From: Nitrosospira lacus
Lineage (GTDB): Bacteria; Pseudomonadota; Gammaproteobacteria; Burkholderiales; Nitrosomonadaceae
NCBI RefSeq assembly: GCF_000355765.4
Contig: NZ_CP021106.3
Coordinates: 1,149,137-1,213,136 of the forward strand
Reading direction: 5' to 3'
Length of the DNA stretch: 64,000 bases
Below are positions 38,345 to 46,005 of the stretch, piece by piece (position 1 is the stretch's first letter; each line of letters starts with the position of its first letter). The translations under genes were made by a program, and so were the position numbers. The notes beneath the pieces are model-generated. The model saw nothing but the letters and a program-made list of their open reading frames with translations, had not been told where the DNA came from and searched no databases.

Positions 38345-40300
38345 TCATTGGTTGCTCAGCGGCGCGATTTCCTGTTTGTATTCCGGCACCCATCTTGTCA
38401 ATCCTTCCTTGACTTCCTCGTCGCTCAGTACCGGATGCTCTTTCATCCATGCCACGAGATGTGCCAGCCATTGTGCGTCTACCTGGCGAGCCTGGGCTAT
38501 GCGCAGCTTGGAGTGCGGTGTAGGCAAAGTATTTTCATCGTCCGCCAATAATTCTTCGTGGAGTTTTTCCCCTGGGCGCAGTCCATTGTAGACAATCTTG
38601 ATATCCCCCTCGCTCAGGCCTGATAGGCGAATCATGTCTTTTGCGAGATCGGCAATTTTGATGGGCTCGCCCATATCCAGCACAAAAATCTCTCCCCCAC
38701 CTTCCTTTCCTCCCATCAGGCCGGCTTGCAGCACCAGTTGTGCGGCTTCGGGTATGGACATGAAGTAGCGCGTAACCTCGGAATGGGTAACGGTAATCGG
38801 CCCCCCTTTTGCAATCTGTTCGCGGAACTTTGGAATCACGCTGCCCGTGCTGCCGAGCACGTTGCCAAAACGCACCATGACAAAACCTGTTTTCCGCACC
38901 GTATCACCCGGATTCTTTTTCTCCGGCCGGCAAACGGTTTGCTGCAATGCTTGACAAACCATCTCCGCCAGCCGTTTGCTGGCACCCATGACATTGGTCG
39001 GATTGACGGCCTTGTCGGTCGAGATCAGTACGAACTTTTCCACTCCGTGCTTGATTGCCATCCGCGCCAGGACGTAAGTTCCCCATACATTATTCAGGAC
39101 GGCTTGCCAGGCATTCTCCTGCTCCATCAGCGGGACATGCTTGTAAGCCGCCGCATGAAAAACAACAGCGGGCCGGAATTGCGAAAATACCTGGGACAGC
39201 CGGGCCTGATCCTTGATATCGCCTATCATGAATACCATCGGCATTTCCGGAAAACTGATCCTGAGTTCCTGTTCAATGTTGTAAAGCGCGAATTCATTCA
39301 ATTCGAACAGGACCAGGCGACGCGGTTCAAACTTGGCAATCTGCCGGCATAGTTCCGATCCGATTGAACCGCCTGCTCCGGTAACCAGCACGGTTTTTCC
39401 CGCCAGCAAGTCCTGCAGCCTGTCATTATCCAGCACTACCGGATCCCGTCCCAGCAAATCATCCAGTTCGACATTGCGGATTTGCGATACAGTGATTTTG
39501 CCGCTTATTAAATCGTCATAAGAAGGCACGATCAGAGCCTTCACGCCAGCGGTTGAACACATTTCCAGCGCACGCCTGCGGTCGCGGTGAAGGCGGTCGG
39601 GATGACGGCGGTCGAGTTGAGGACGGAGGGCATTTCGGCGATCGATAGCGGTGGGCGTCATGGCGATAATGGCATGAGCCACACCCAGTTTTTCCGCTAC
39701 GACAGGAAGTTCATTGATTCGGCCCAGTACCTTGAAACCATGCAGCATCATTCCACGTTTTGCGGGATCGTCATCCAGCAATCCCACTACTCGCCATTGC
39801 GCGCTGCGAGCGAGTTCTTTCACCAGACCGATTGCACCGTCGCCCGCGCCCAATACCAGGACGAGATTACCCTCGATTTTACTCAGTCCATAGAGTCGAT
39901 GCTCCTTCCATAAGCGGTAAGCCAGGCGGCTGCCTCCCATGATAAACAGAAGCAGAATGGGGGCCAGCAGCAGCACGGTGCGCGGTGTGCCGGCAAGTAT
40001 CTGTAACATGAATAACACCAGCGGCACCGTCGCTGCCGCTGTCAACACTGCAAGCAGAATACGTCGCAAGTCGGGTAAGCTTGCGTAATGCCAGAGTCCG
40101 CGATACAGGCCAAACCATAAAAATGACGCCGCATGAATCGGAATGACCCAGGGCAGGATTTCTTTTAACGATTCCAGGTACAGGGAAGGTATTTCAAAAT
40201 TGAAGCGGAAAGAATAAGCGAGTCCCCATGCCATGACCGTTGCGGCAATGTCATGAACAAAAGCGATTACCGTGCGTATGTTGAGTTTGGGTAAGGACAT
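38345..40300 (-). CDS. Membrane-bound nucleotide-sugar epimerase/dehydratase (WbpM/FlaA1/CapD family)
   Basis: 651 residues. Four N-terminal membrane helices (about 10-125) and a first Rossmann-type domain (LVLVLGAGDGAIG at about 147) precede the catalytic SDR domain with TGAGGSIG at 307-314 and the M-x3-K pair (NVMGASK) that replaces Tyr-x3-Lys. It makes UDP-sugar intermediates for O-antigen or exopolysaccharide. An unusual Arg/Asp-rich stretch (about 220-243) repeats DRR three times and looks like an in-frame expansion before SDDLISGK-type sequence (SYDDLISGK). It starts 4 bp after the stop of the upstream glycosyltransferase gene. Confidence 0.9.
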   Translation of the reverse strand: MSLPKLNIRTVIAFVHDIAATVMAWGLAYSFRFNFEIPSLYLESLKEILPWVIPIHAASFLWFGLYRGLWHYASLPDLRRILLAVLTAAATVPLVLFMLQILAGTPRTVLLLAPILLLFIMGGSRLAYRLWKEHRLYGLSKIEGNLVLVLGAGDGAIGLVKELARSAQWRVVGLLDDDPAKRGMMLHGFKVLGRINELPVVAEKLGVAHAIIAMTPTAIDRRNALRPQLDRRHPDRLHRDRRRALEMCSTAGVKALIVPSYDDLISGKITVSQIRNVELDDLLGRDPVVLDNDRLQDLLAGKTVLVTGAGGSIGSELCRQIAKFEPRRLVLFELNEFALYNIEQELRISFPEMPMVFMIGDIKDQARLSQVFSQFRPAVVFHAAAYKHVPLMEQENAWQAVLNNVWGTYVLARMAIKHGVEKFVLISTDKAVNPTNVMGASKRLAEMVCQALQQTVCRPEKKNPGDTVRKTGFVMVRFGNVLGSTGSVIPKFREQIAKGGPITVTHSEVTRYFMSIPEAAQLVLQAGLMGGKEGGGEIFVLDMGEPIKIADLAKDMIRLSGLSEGDIKIVYNGLRPGEKLHEELLADDENTLPTPHSKLRIAQARQVDAQWLAHLVAWMKEHPVLSDEEVKEGLTRWVPEYKQEIAPLSNQ

Positions 40301-40304
40301 TCTG

Positions 40305-41294
40305 TCAGTCGCCGGGACAGCGCTCCAGGTATCGTTCGGACACGATCATCATACTCAAGTAGATTCCGCCCCAGACTATGCCGACTCCAAGCTGGACAGC
40401 AATATCCTCATGCGCTGCCCACATTGCGCTGACCCCGGCGCTCACCATTAGAATATAACCCAGCAGTGCCGTATTGCGATGACCCAGACCGCTACGCACC
40501 ATACGCTGGTAATAGTGAGCCCGATGTGCCTGCCAGAATTTTTCGCCGCTCAGACAACGTTTTGCGAGCGTAACAGAAGCATCGGCGATAAATGGAGAAA
40601 AAACCAGCACCGGCAGCCACGGTGGCCACAAACCTTTCGTCCAGCCAATCATACCCAGTGACGCGGCCAGGAATCCCAGGGGAATCGCGCCGGCATCTCC
40701 CATGAAAATACGCGCGGGATAAAAGTTGAATATCAGAAAAGCCGCCGCGGCGGCGGCAATACAAAAGTTTATCACGGCAAATGACTCATTCCCCGCTAGC
40801 AATGCAGTCAGACCGTAGCAAGTGAAACCAATCAGTGTCATGCCGCCCGCCAATCCATCCGAGCCGTCCATGAAATTATAAAGATTGATCATCCAGACGA
40901 CCGAAATGGTGATTATTGTAGCGACCATCCATCCACGTGCTTCGGATAACAGTGCGACCGAGAACCAGATAGCCACCGCGCCATGCATCAATAGCCGCCC
41001 GAGCACAGGCAGGCCGAAAATGTCGTCGGCAAAAGATACCAGCACCAGGAGCGCAACACCCAGTGATACAGAAATTGGCAGGGCCGCGGGGATAGATGCC
41101 CATGAAATCGCTACGCCCAGCATCATGCCGAGCCCGCCGGTGCGGCGAACGGCCCTGGTATGGAGGGAACGGGGGTTGGGATGATCCAGTACCTTAAGGA
41201 CGTTGTTTTTTATCAACCATCCAGTCAGGATAAGCGTCACCGTAAACGCTATTAACGGTGGGGTGAGAAGGGAAAAAGAGAGACCGTCAATCAT
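40305..41294 (-). CDS. WecA/WbpL-type undecaprenyl-phosphate sugar-1-phosphate transferase
   Basis: 329-residue polytopic enzyme of the MraY/WecA family that starts lipid-linked O-antigen or polysaccharide synthesis. It has SFADDIFG (two catalytic aspartates), NLYNFMDGSDGLAG with the conserved Asp cluster, and IFMGDAGAIPLGFL, plus HRAHYYQR in the last loop as in WbpL-type members that feed WbpM-family products. About ten membrane segments. It lies immediately upstream of the dehydratase gene and is probably co-transcribed. Confidence 0.9.
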   Translation of the reverse strand: MIDGLSFSLLTPPLIAFTVTLILTGWLIKNNVLKVLDHPNPRSLHTRAVRRTGGLGMMLGVAISWASIPAALPISVSLGVALLVLVSFADDIFGLPVLGRLLMHGAVAIWFSVALLSEARGWMVATIITISVVWMINLYNFMDGSDGLAGGMTLIGFTCYGLTALLAGNESFAVINFCIAAAAAAFLIFNFYPARIFMGDAGAIPLGFLAASLGMIGWTKGLWPPWLPVLVFSPFIADASVTLAKRCLSGEKFWQAHRAHYYQRMVRSGLGHRNTALLGYILMVSAGVSAMWAAHEDIAVQLGVGIVWGGIYLSMMIVSERYLERCPGD

Positions 41295-41641
41295 ACTGAA
41301 ATATAACTGTCCAGGACATTATGCGGCGGTTTCCGCAAGGACAATGTTAACAGCATGTGTTTGCTCATTGGAGACTATGCATGGCAAGCAATGAGCGGGC
41401 TGTCCTTTATAAAAAGAACCGTGGATTTGTCCCGGTTAATCAGATTCTCCGCCAGGGCAGGTATCCCTCTGCTTCTTTGGATCAGGAAATCTGGTATCGT
41501 TATCCTGCGGACCTGTAAGAACCTGTAAGGTACTTAGGTACTTCAAGCATTCCGTATCAAATATTCGTAGTTGATCCCGTTGCAAACAGTATTCTTTCGA
41601 GTAGTTCGCCAAAAATTGTATTTCATAAACAGAATCAGCTG
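41295..41641. other. Divergent intergenic region wbpL-like / symporter with nested inverted repeats
   Basis: No supported gene. GCTCATTG (41363-41370) is complementary to CAATGAGC (41389-41396), and outside it AAGGACA (41337-41343) pairs with TGTCCTT (41401-41407). Short direct repeats ACCTGTAAG and GGTACTT occur in the last third (about 41510-41545). Confidence 0.45.
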
Positions 41642-42898
41642 GTGAAAAAAACATCGCTTAACACGCAGATTTTATTCGGTGTGCTGGCTGGAATCTTGCT
41701 GGGTTGGGGAATTTCCGGACTTGGACAAGAATCGGCCGTCGCGCAAACCGGGCTATATATCGCCGGACTGATCGGCACATTGTTTATTGACTTGTTGAAA
41801 ATGGTGCTGATTCCGCTGGTATTCACCTCCATCGCGGTTGGGGTTGCCAACTTGCGTGCGCACCGCCAGATGCATAAGGTATGGAAAGCCACACTGGGTT
41901 TCTTTATATTTTCCATGGCGCTTGCGGTGATGCTGGGATTGACCGCTGCCAATCTTTTTCGGCCTGGCGAGGGACTTCAGCTTGCAATGTTTCAGGATGC
42001 CATGCGGGGTTTTGAGGCCAGACAGATGTCTCTGCCGGAGTTCTTTGCCCATTTTCTACATTCACTATTTCAAAATCCCATCACGGCGTTAGCTCAGGGT
42101 GATGTGCTCGCGGTAGTGGTTTTCGCACTTTTGCTGGGGATTGCGTTGGTGGTGGGTGGGGAGCGCTACGCCAATATTATTGTTTTGCTGCAGGAATTTC
42201 TGGAACTGATACTGATGCTGGTGGGCTGGATTATGCGGCTGGCACCGCTGGGCATCATGGCGCTGCTGGTGCAACTGGTCGCCACCCAGGATACTGCCCT
42301 GCTTGCGACGCTGATAAAATTTATCGTGGTGGTGGTGGGTACCACGCTACTGCATGGCGTGGTGGTGCTGCCGCTGATACTTTATCTGGTAACCGGCATG
42401 GCGCCGCTCAAATTCTGGCGCGGCGCGCGCGAGGCGCTGGTAACTGCTTTTGCCACCAGTTCCAGTTCGGCCACTTTGCCTGTCACCTTGCGTTGTGTGG
42501 AACAGCATCTCCATGTCAAACGCGATATTGCGGGCTTCGTCGTACCGCTCGGCGCCACGCTTAACATGGATGGGACCGCATTATACGAGGCCGCTGCAGC
42601 ACTGTTTGTCGCCAATCTGGTGGGTATTGAACTTAATCTCATGCAGCAGATGATCGTGTTTTTCACCGCCATGGTCGGCGCAATGGGTGCGCCTGGCATT
42701 CCCAGCGCCGGCATGGTAACCATGGTGCTGGTGTTGCAATCGGTTGGTCTGCCCGCGGAGGCTATCGCTATTCTACTTCCGATTGATCGCTTGCTGGATG
42801 CATTCCGCACGGCTGTTAACGTTGAAGGGGATATGGTGGGCAGTCTGGTGGTGCAAGAGTGGGTCAAAAGTACGCATCATGATAAAAGTGGCGTTTAG
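41642..42898 (+). CDS. Dicarboxylate/amino acid:cation symporter (DAACS family)
   Basis: 418 residues, starting with GTG at 41642 (MKKTSLNTQILFGVLAGILLGWG); no ATG nearby fits the family N-terminus. DAACS hallmarks: TAFATSSSSATLPVTL, the re-entrant NMDGTALYEA, and PSAGMVTMVLVLQSVGLPAEAIAI. About eight membrane helices. The substrate could be glutamate, aspartate or C4-dicarboxylates; motif details do not separate them. It stands alone, with no obvious ribosome-binding site. Confidence 0.9.
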   Translation: MKKTSLNTQILFGVLAGILLGWGISGLGQESAVAQTGLYIAGLIGTLFIDLLKMVLIPLVFTSIAVGVANLRAHRQMHKVWKATLGFFIFSMALAVMLGLTAANLFRPGEGLQLAMFQDAMRGFEARQMSLPEFFAHFLHSLFQNPITALAQGDVLAVVVFALLLGIALVVGGERYANIIVLLQEFLELILMLVGWIMRLAPLGIMALLVQLVATQDTALLATLIKFIVVVVGTTLLHGVVVLPLILYLVTGMAPLKFWRGAREALVTAFATSSSSATLPVTLRCVEQHLHVKRDIAGFVVPLGATLNMDGTALYEAAAALFVANLVGIELNLMQQMIVFFTAMVGAMGAPGIPSAGMVTMVLVLQSVGLPAEAIAILLPIDRLLDAFRTAVNVEGDMVGSLVVQEWVKSTHHDKSGV

Positions 42899-43184
42899 CG
42901 ATTATGCTCACGGATAAATGGATTGCGCCGTTGTGTTTAAAACGGATAAGCAGATCAGTTAAAGACCAGCTCTCGTGTTTTTTACGTGACGGGTGTTTTT
43001 TATCAACTCCATCACATCACTATTGATATAACTCACCTCACATACGTTCTTGTACTGGCCGCAACGAAAGTCTTGTCCTGAGGAATTGCCATCCGCCAGT
43101 GAAATACCGGTCAGATCCTTCCCTACGCCTTATCGGCAAGATTCTATGGCTGAAGAGCCGTTTTCTCCGAAGCATGTAAAGCGG
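42899..43184. other. Intergenic region before the RIO kinase
   Basis: 460 bp in total between the symporter and the RIO kinase have no supported gene. Two copies of GTGTTTTTTA lie near 42975-43000. A perfect 32-bp palindrome is at 43185-43216 (separate entry). Confidence 0.4.
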
Positions 43185-43216
43185 TGTGACATATTGCCGC
43201 GCGGCAATATGTCACA
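43185..43216. repeat. Perfect 32-bp loopless palindrome
   Basis: TGTGACATATTGCCGC (43185-43200) followed directly by its exact reverse complement GCGGCAATATGTCACA (43201-43216). No spacer and no mismatch. It lies 142 bp before the RIO kinase ATG. Without a T run it is a poor terminator; a dimeric regulator site or cruciform is more likely. Confidence 0.75.
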
Positions 43217-43358
43217 TTCCCAAGCTGATTTCTCCTCTCTACAATCCAACCTGAATCTGGAGTTATTGCCAGTAACAGCGCGGGAAAATTCCGTTTAATT
43301 CAATTTGACAAGGAGATGAGCAGCTAGTGGCAAGTATTGCGCGCTCGCAAAAGCATCC

Positions 43359-44210
43359 ATGAAAATCCCGAAAAGAATTGAACCGCTCGTCGAGGAGGGT
43401 CTCGTCGATGAAGTCATCTGCCAGCTCATGAGCGGCAAGGAAGCCATGGTCTACGTGGTCCGCTGCGGAGAAGCGATACGTTGCGCGAAGGTATACAAGG
43501 AAGCCAACGCACGCAGCTTCCGCCAGAGCGTGGATTACACCGAAGGCCGCAGAGTGAAGAACAGCCGGCGCGCCCGCGCCATGGAGAAGGGCACCCGCTA
43601 TGGACGCAAGGCGCAGGAAGATGCGTGGCGCAGCGTGGAAGTGGATTCCCTGTGCCGTCTTGCCGCCGCCGGCGTGCGTGTGCCGCAGCCCTATAATTTC
43701 TTCGAGGGTGTGCTGCTGATGGAACTGGTGACGGGCGTCAATGGCGCGGCCGCCCCCCGGCTCAATGATCTGGCGCTCACGGCGGAAGAGGCGCGCGCGC
43801 ATCACCTCACCCTTGTCAGGGAGGTGGTGCGCATGCTTTGCGCCGGGATCGTCCATGGCGATTTGTCCGAATACAATGTGCTTGCCGGCAGCGACGGACT
43901 GGTCATCATCGACCTGCCCCAGGCCATTGACGCGGCGGCCAACAACAACGCCCGCAGCATGCTGGTCCGCGACATGGATAACCTTGCTGCCTACTTTGGC
44001 CGCTTTGCGCCCGAATTGCCCGCCACTGACTATGGCAGGGAAATATGGTCACTCTACCAAAGCGGCAAGCTGCATCCGGATATTGCGCTGACCGGACGGA
44101 TTGAACACAGCAAGAAGCCCGTTGATATAGCCGGCGTCATGCGGGTGGTTAACATTGTGCTAAAGAAAGAAGCGGCATGGCAACGGCATAAACTGGAAAT
44201 GAGAGGATAG
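43359..44210 (+). CDS. RIO-family serine/threonine protein kinase
   Basis: 283 residues. MSGKEAMVYVV (about 24-34) is the P-loop-like RIO segment, Lys44 the ATP-site lysine, HGDLSEYN (166-173) the catalytic loop, and IIDLPQA (183-189) the metal-binding loop, all in the RIO1 pattern. Such kinases are widespread but poorly studied in proteobacteria. No ribosome-binding site is evident at ATG 43359. Palindromes lie on both sides of the gene (43185-43216 and 44299-44321). Confidence 0.9.
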   Translation: MKIPKRIEPLVEEGLVDEVICQLMSGKEAMVYVVRCGEAIRCAKVYKEANARSFRQSVDYTEGRRVKNSRRARAMEKGTRYGRKAQEDAWRSVEVDSLCRLAAAGVRVPQPYNFFEGVLLMELVTGVNGAAAPRLNDLALTAEEARAHHLTLVREVVRMLCAGIVHGDLSEYNVLAGSDGLVIIDLPQAIDAAANNNARSMLVRDMDNLAAYFGRFAPELPATDYGREIWSLYQSGKLHPDIALTGRIEHSKKPVDIAGVMRVVNIVLKKEAAWQRHKLEMRG

Positions 44211-44298
44211 GATGTTTTATTGTCGCCTGCTCGCAGTGGCCAGCAAAGATCAATAACCGCGTCCGCGCCAACCGAACTCAAGCAGATAAACATGGCAT

Positions 44299-44321
44299 GA
44301 ATGCGACAATTTGTCGCATTC
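44299..44321. repeat. 10-bp inverted repeat downstream of the RIO kinase
   Basis: GAATGCGACA (44299-44308), spacer ATT, TGTCGCATTC (44312-44321), perfect. It lies 58 bp before the start of the exported sialidase-fold gene and could be its operator. It shares a TGYGACA-type core with the 32-bp palindrome upstream of the kinase. Confidence 0.6.
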
Positions 44322-44378
44322 TCATGCTTCCCGAAATGGATTATCCTCACAACCCGGTACAGTTTATGGGAGGAAGTC

Positions 44379-45641
44379 ATGCGGCGGCAACAGATCTATC
44401 ATATTGCAGCCATGCTCTTGCTGAGCACTTCAGCCGCCATACACGCGAGCCACCCGGATCCGGCCTCGGAAGATCAAGCGCATGCGAAACCCCGGCCTCC
44501 CAAGACGACATTGGGCGTGGGCGTAACATTGGATGAAAGCGGCCGGTTATGGTTGGCAAAAGTGGAGAATCAACAGCTGCTGGTTGCGCGCTCGGATGAT
44601 GAAGGAAAAAGTTTTTCCAATCCGGTTGTTGTTACCTCTGAGCCGGAAAATATATCGGCTGACGGAGAGAATCGTCCCAAGATTGCCGTTGCACGCGATG
44701 GTACCGTCCTTTTGACCTGGATCCAGTCACTACCGCAGAAATATTCAGGCAATGTTCGTTTCGCACGCTCGACAGATTCAGGCCGGACCTTCTCGAAACC
44801 TGTCACCCTGAATGATGACGGCCGCATTACCAGCCATCGTTTTGATTCACTGGCTATTGATGGCGCGGGCAGGGTCGTTGTGGCATGGCTTGATGCACGT
44901 GACCGGGATGCGGCAAGGGAACAAGGCGGAGAGTTTGCCGGAGTGTCGGTTTATATCGCGCAATCCAATGATAATGGTGCCAGCTTCGGTGCGAATCGAA
45001 GATTCCAAGCGCATACTTGCGAGTGCTGCCGGATTGCGCTCGCCTGGACGCAGGAGGGTCCCGTAGTCTTCTGGCGGAATATTTTTGGTGTCAACACGCG
45101 TGATTTCGCCATTGCAAATCTGGATAAAGGCGGCATGCGGCGCGCCACGGATGATGAATGGCGCATTGATGCATGTCCCCATAATGGGGGCGGCATTGCG
45201 ACCGATCGCCAAGGCCAGTTGCATCTGGTCTGGTTTACCAACGGCGCGGTCCGCCAGGGACTATTCTACAAACGTCTCGGTGGCGATTGGGAGTCACAAC
45301 CACTGCCCATCGGCGATCCTGCAGCTCAGGCAAATCATGCATCGGTAGCTGCGGAGGGTAAAACGGTTCTCCTCACCTGGCGCGAATTTGATGGTAGTTC
45401 TTATTCCGCACAAATGATGTATTCGAATGATAGCGGTGTGTCCTGGAGTGGGCCGCAGCGTTTGATGGAATCCGCCGGAGCGACGGATTATCCCATACCA
45501 TTGATTGATGGAAACAAAGTGCTGTTAGTGTGGAATACAGCAATGGAAGGCTTGCGTGTTCTGCCGTTTGACCGCCTCACCGCCGGGAAGCCTTCGGATA
45601 AATCCTCCGCGAAACATGCTGCGGACAAAACTGGGGGATGA
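44379..45641 (+). CDS. Exported sialidase-fold (BNR/Asp-box) protein with a CxCC motif
   Basis: 420 residues from ATG 44379, with GGGAGGA just upstream. Signal peptide RRQQIYHIAAMLLLSTSAAIHAS. Four Asp boxes of the type S-x-D-x-G-x-[ST]-[FW] (SDDEGKSF, STDSGRTF, SNDNGASF, SNDSGVSW) indicate a six-bladed propeller. The catalytic arginines and Tyr/Glu of true sialidases are not obvious. A compact HTCECCRIAL segment is unusual for a propeller and could bind metal or form a disulfide. A large TonB receptor gene follows on the same strand, so the pair may act on one substrate at the cell surface; that is inference. Confidence 0.8.
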   Translation: MRRQQIYHIAAMLLLSTSAAIHASHPDPASEDQAHAKPRPPKTTLGVGVTLDESGRLWLAKVENQQLLVARSDDEGKSFSNPVVVTSEPENISADGENRPKIAVARDGTVLLTWIQSLPQKYSGNVRFARSTDSGRTFSKPVTLNDDGRITSHRFDSLAIDGAGRVVVAWLDARDRDAAREQGGEFAGVSVYIAQSNDNGASFGANRRFQAHTCECCRIALAWTQEGPVVFWRNIFGVNTRDFAIANLDKGGMRRATDDEWRIDACPHNGGGIATDRQGQLHLVWFTNGAVRQGLFYKRLGGDWESQPLPIGDPAAQANHASVAAEGKTVLLTWREFDGSSYSAQMMYSNDSGVSWSGPQRLMESAGATDYPIPLIDGNKVLLVWNTAMEGLRVLPFDRLTAGKPSDKSSAKHAADKTGG

Positions 45642-46005
45642 TATAAGCCGCGTCGCAAAGGCGGTAGACGTCATAACCCGGTAGGCAGCCAATTTTGCAA
45701 TAACCCCTGAGGGAACGAACAGTGATTTACCGGAGCCTGCTTTGTCAGGCTCCGGCGAAGGTAAGCGATCATTCGTGCCATCGCCGCTATCAAAGTATCT
45801 TGTCCCGCAAGGCCGCTGGTGCCTCCCTGCGGGCAGATCTGGGAGCTTGCTCGGAGGTTTCCCAGATACAGTCTGATCCGATGCCATAAATTACTCCGTT
45901 GTAGGGGAAAAACTGAAAAGTTGATAAAGTAATATTTGAAATGCGTAATAGAAACAGCGGCTATAAGCTGGTTGTTATAAGAAAACAGGCGAAGAAAAAA
46001 TCAAT
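45642..46005 (+). other. 364-bp leader region with three successive hairpins before a TonB receptor
   Basis: No supported gene. CCGGAGCCTG/CAGGCTCCGG (45730-45755), CCCGCA/TGCGGG (45804-45833) and ATCTGGGA/TCCCAGAT (45837-45867) are consecutive perfect inverted repeats. None has a T run. They may form a structured RNA leader or a terminator array for the sialidase-fold gene. No known riboswitch motif was recognised. Confidence 0.5.

Noticed and set aside
43185-43216. CRP site in the 32-bp palindrome (TGTGA...TCACA)
   Set aside because: The half-sites are 22 bp apart instead of 6, so it does not fit CRP binding.
45525-45887. 120-codon minus-strand frame over the hairpin leader
   Set aside because: Shadow of the sialidase-fold gene end and the hairpin region, with no support.
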